Of a stretch of 64,000 nucleotides of DNA, positions 62,104 through 64,000 are shown piece by piece. Numbering within the stretch: the stretch's first letter is position 1; each line of letters begins with the position of its first letter. The notes beneath the pieces were generated by a model that saw nothing but the letters and a program-made list of their open reading frames with translations, did no database searches and had not been told where the DNA came from. A program made the translations under genes and the position numbers. This stretch comes from Phycisphaeraceae bacterium (GTDB lineage Bacteria; Planctomycetota; Phycisphaerae; Phycisphaerales; UBA1924): the NCBI GenBank assembly GCA_020639215.1, contig JACKHA010000013.1, forward strand, positions 1 through 64,000, read 5' to 3'.

Positions 62104-62133
62104 AAGATACAAAGACCGCCCAGTCACCGTCCA
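62104..62133 (-). promoter_or_regulatory. Possible promoter of the RRM gene
   Basis: On the minus strand, TGGACG (62128-62133) and TATCTT (62104-62109) are separated by 18 bases, about 125 bases before the ATG. A long leader is typical of cold-regulated RNA-binding genes, but this is inferred. Confidence 0.35.
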
Positions 62134-62235
62134 GCGGGAGCGCCGCTCTGACATGAACCGGGCGACCTTGTCGGGCCGCGCGTTCTGGTGGTGTACGGTG
62201 CCCCACGCGTCCATCGCTGCAGCAGCAAGCGCGAA

Positions 62236-63660
62236 CTACCGCGGCAACTCCAGCGTGATCTCCCGACGCCGCGTCTCGCCGTCGTCCGACGCGACCTCGA
62301 TCGTCACCTCGACCGGCGCCCGCAGCCGGAAGTCCGCGGCGTCGAGCGCCTCGCAGAACGCCTGCACCGTGCCGACCGGATTGCCCTCGACCTCCACCAC
62401 CGTGCTGCCCCGGCGCAGGCCCGCCCGCGCCGCCGGGCTCCCCGGGATCACCAGGTCGAACGCCGGCGTCGCCCCGGGGTCGGTCCGCTCGAGCCGCGCC
62501 CCGATCGACACCAGCGACGTGATGATGTTCTGTCGCACCAGGTCGGGCCGCTCGAACTCGCCGACCCGCACCGTGACCGTCCGGCTCGTGCCCGCCCGCC
62601 ACAACTCGATCCGCGCGTCGTGCCCCGGCTCCATCGTGCTGATGATCGATCGCAGCATCTCGACGCCCGTGATCCGCTGCCCGTCGATGCCCGTGATCAC
62701 GTCGTCGCGCTGCAGCCCGCCCCGCGCCGCCGGGCCATCGGCCACCACCTGCGGCACGTGCACGCCCAGCCCGATGTAGCCCAGTTGGTCCCGCAGGTAC
62801 GCCGGCCCGTCGAACACCGGCAGGTTGATCCCCAGGAACCCGCGGCGCACCTGCCCGTCCTCGATCAGTTGCCCCGCCACGAACTCCGCCACCCGCACCG
62901 GGATCGCGAAAGAGATCCCAGCCGACTGGCCCTGGTCGGTCGTCCCGACCGTGTTCGTGTTGTTGGCGATCGCCACGTTCACGCCCACCACCCGACCGAG
63001 AACGTCCACAACCGGTCCGCCCGAGTTGCCCGGGTTCACCGCCGCGTCGAACTGGATGAAGTTCGAGAAGCCCCCGATGTTCGCGTACGTCGTCGACTCG
63101 CGCCCCAGACCGCTGACGATCCCCTCGGACATCGAGAACTTGAAGTTGAACGGCGAGCCGAACGAGTACACCTTCTGCCCCACCAGCAGCGGCTCGCCCG
63201 AACGCGGCAGCGCGATCAGCTCCTCCAGCGGCGTGATCCTGATTACCGCGATGTCCGTCCCCGGATCGATCCCCACCAGCGACGCGTCGTACAGCCGCCC
63301 GTCGCTGAACTGCACCGAGATCGCCGTCGCCGACGCCACGACATGCGCGTTGGTCACGATGTAGCCGCGCTGGTCGTACACCCAGCCCGAGCCGAGCGAC
63401 GAGGCGTTGATCCCGTTCGCGCCCGTCGTCCGCACGTCGATGTGCACGACCGAGGGCAGCACCGCTTCGCCCACGTTCGCCGTCGCCAGCGACAGCCGCT
63501 GCAGGATGTCGTCGTCGGCCAGCGCCTGCCTCGCCGCCCGCGCGCGGGCCGCGGCGTCCGCCGCCCGGATCATCCGCACCGCCGCAGGCGCCGCAACCAG
63601 CGTCACGAGCGTCGTGAGCAGCACCACCAGCGCCGGGCCGAAGGTCACGAATCGTCGCAT
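62236..63660 (-). CDS. HtrA/DegP-family serine protease with two PDZ domains
   Basis: A signal anchor (VVLLTTLVTLVAAPAAV) precedes the trypsin-like domain with catalytic His 106 (VTNAHVV), Asp 136 (GTDIAVI) and Ser 213 (NPGNSGGPVV). Two PDZ domains follow (RRGFLGINLPV... and VIPGSPAARAGLRRGSTV...). It is a periplasmic or membrane-anchored quality-control protease. A GGAGG site lies six bases before the ATG at 63660. panB is next upstream on the same strand. Confidence 0.92.
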   Translation of the reverse strand: MRRFVTFGPALVVLLTTLVTLVAAPAAVRMIRAADAAARARAARQALADDDILQRLSLATANVGEAVLPSVVHIDVRTTGANGINASSLGSGWVYDQRGYIVTNAHVVASATAISVQFSDGRLYDASLVGIDPGTDIAVIRITPLEELIALPRSGEPLLVGQKVYSFGSPFNFKFSMSEGIVSGLGRESTTYANIGGFSNFIQFDAAVNPGNSGGPVVDVLGRVVGVNVAIANNTNTVGTTDQGQSAGISFAIPVRVAEFVAGQLIEDGQVRRGFLGINLPVFDGPAYLRDQLGYIGLGVHVPQVVADGPAARGGLQRDDVITGIDGQRITGVEMLRSIISTMEPGHDARIELWRAGTSRTVTVRVGEFERPDLVRQNIITSLVSIGARLERTDPGATPAFDLVIPGSPAARAGLRRGSTVVEVEGNPVGTVQAFCEALDAADFRLRAPVEVTIEVASDDGETRRREITLELPR

Positions 63661-63711
63661 CGGGCCTCCACTCCGCCGCTTCCCGGCAGCCGCCCCCCGT
63701 CCCATGATCCG

Positions 63712-64000
63712 TTATCGACCCGCCACCGGATCGGATGCAGGTTTGACCTCCGGCGCGCCCGGCCCCGCGGCCCCGAACCGCTCGGCCTCACCCGCCCTCA
63801 TCCGATACCGCTCCCCACCGATCTCGCCTGACGCGACCCGTCGCACCCACTCCCGCCCCGCGGACACGATCGCATCCCCAAGCGCCGCCGCCGGGGCCGC
63901 AAACCGCGGCGTCTGATCCGACATCCCAAGCAGGTCCTGCACCACCAGCACCTGCCCGTGGCACCGCGTCCCGGCCCCGATCCCGATCAGCGGCACCCGC
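63712..64000 (-). CDS. panB: 3-methyl-2-oxobutanoate hydroxymethyltransferase, 3' end (5' end outside window)
   Basis: PanB makes ketopantoate in pantothenate synthesis. Only about 95 codons lie in the window: VPLIGIGAGTRCHGQVLVVQ is the family's C-terminal active-site region, with LLGMSDQTPRF following and a variable tail ending in TAA at 63712. The frame continues past the right edge without a plausible start, so the gene is cut by the window. htrA lies 51 bp downstream. Confidence 0.85.
   Translation of the reverse strand, partial: RVPLIGIGAGTRCHGQVLVVQDLLGMSDQTPRFAAPAAALGDAIVSAGREWVRRVASGEIGGERYRMRAGEAERFGAAGPGAPEVKPASDPVAGR

Overview
The window is very GC-rich bacterial chromosome, densely packed with genes on both strands, with no phage, plasmid, CRISPR or insertion-sequence genes. 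The gene set points to a planctomycete, most likely class Phycisphaerae, although this rests on overall character and could not be tested by a search. It includes a DAP-type murein ligase set, an oversized YidC with a proline-rich linker, an orphan exosortase-type sorting signal, futalosine-pathway menaquinone synthesis (MqnD), a secretin paired with a TPR lipoprotein, and many lipoproteins of unknown function.

Layout. 0-6 kb: end of a coiled-coil protein, yidC, a lipoprotein, truD, a bifunctional-nuclease-family protein and a PaaI-type thioesterase. 6-14.5 kb: nnrE, a membrane glycosyltransferase, small proteins, a secreted esterase, several unknown proteins and a MacB/FtsX-type permease. 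14.5-21.6 kb: nhaA, then the murE-murF-mraY operon and phoU, all on the minus strand. 21.7-30 kb: eno, a zinc-ribbon membrane protein, a lipoprotein, nadB, a LOG-family protein, a DinB-like protein and a coiled-coil membrane protein. 30-38 kb: a GT4 glycosyltransferase, a large lipoprotein with a possible hydrolase core, a small histone-like/winged-helix protein, a Tat-exported asparaginase, a DUF4160-DUF2442 pair and xseA. 38-42.6 kb: two tRNA genes, then the secretin and TPR lipoprotein. 42.6-52 kb: a GT2 enzyme, a zinc-peptidase-like lipoprotein overlapping valS, a TPR protein, proS and a GNAT enzyme. 52.5-64 kb: a YbgC-like thioesterase, purF, mqnD, rpsD, a PpiD/SurA-like foldase, polX, a DUF3052 protein, a glycine-rich RRM protein, htrA, and the 3' end of panB running off the right edge.

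Two signals cut across the annotation. First, many genes carry a TANNNT hexamer 5-10 nt before the start codon and lack a Shine-Dalgarno sequence, while other genes have a clear GGAGG-type site. This suggests widespread leaderless transcription and helps choose starts (for example GTG for xseA and TTG for the glycosyltransferase at 6.6 kb). Second, at least eight intergenic gaps hold short-period degenerate repeats (units like gcgacgaag or cggagacac), usually as facing inverted arms. Separate loci share exact 18-19 nt stretches, and one copy runs into the start of a lipoprotein gene. A separate nested-hairpin element lies at 60.9 kb.

No complete novel defence or metabolic system is evident. 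The least explained items are the leaderless-promoter pattern, the repeat family, the secretin/TPR pair, the histone-like protein, the large 31.5 kb lipoprotein and the orphan sorting-signal ORF beside mraY.
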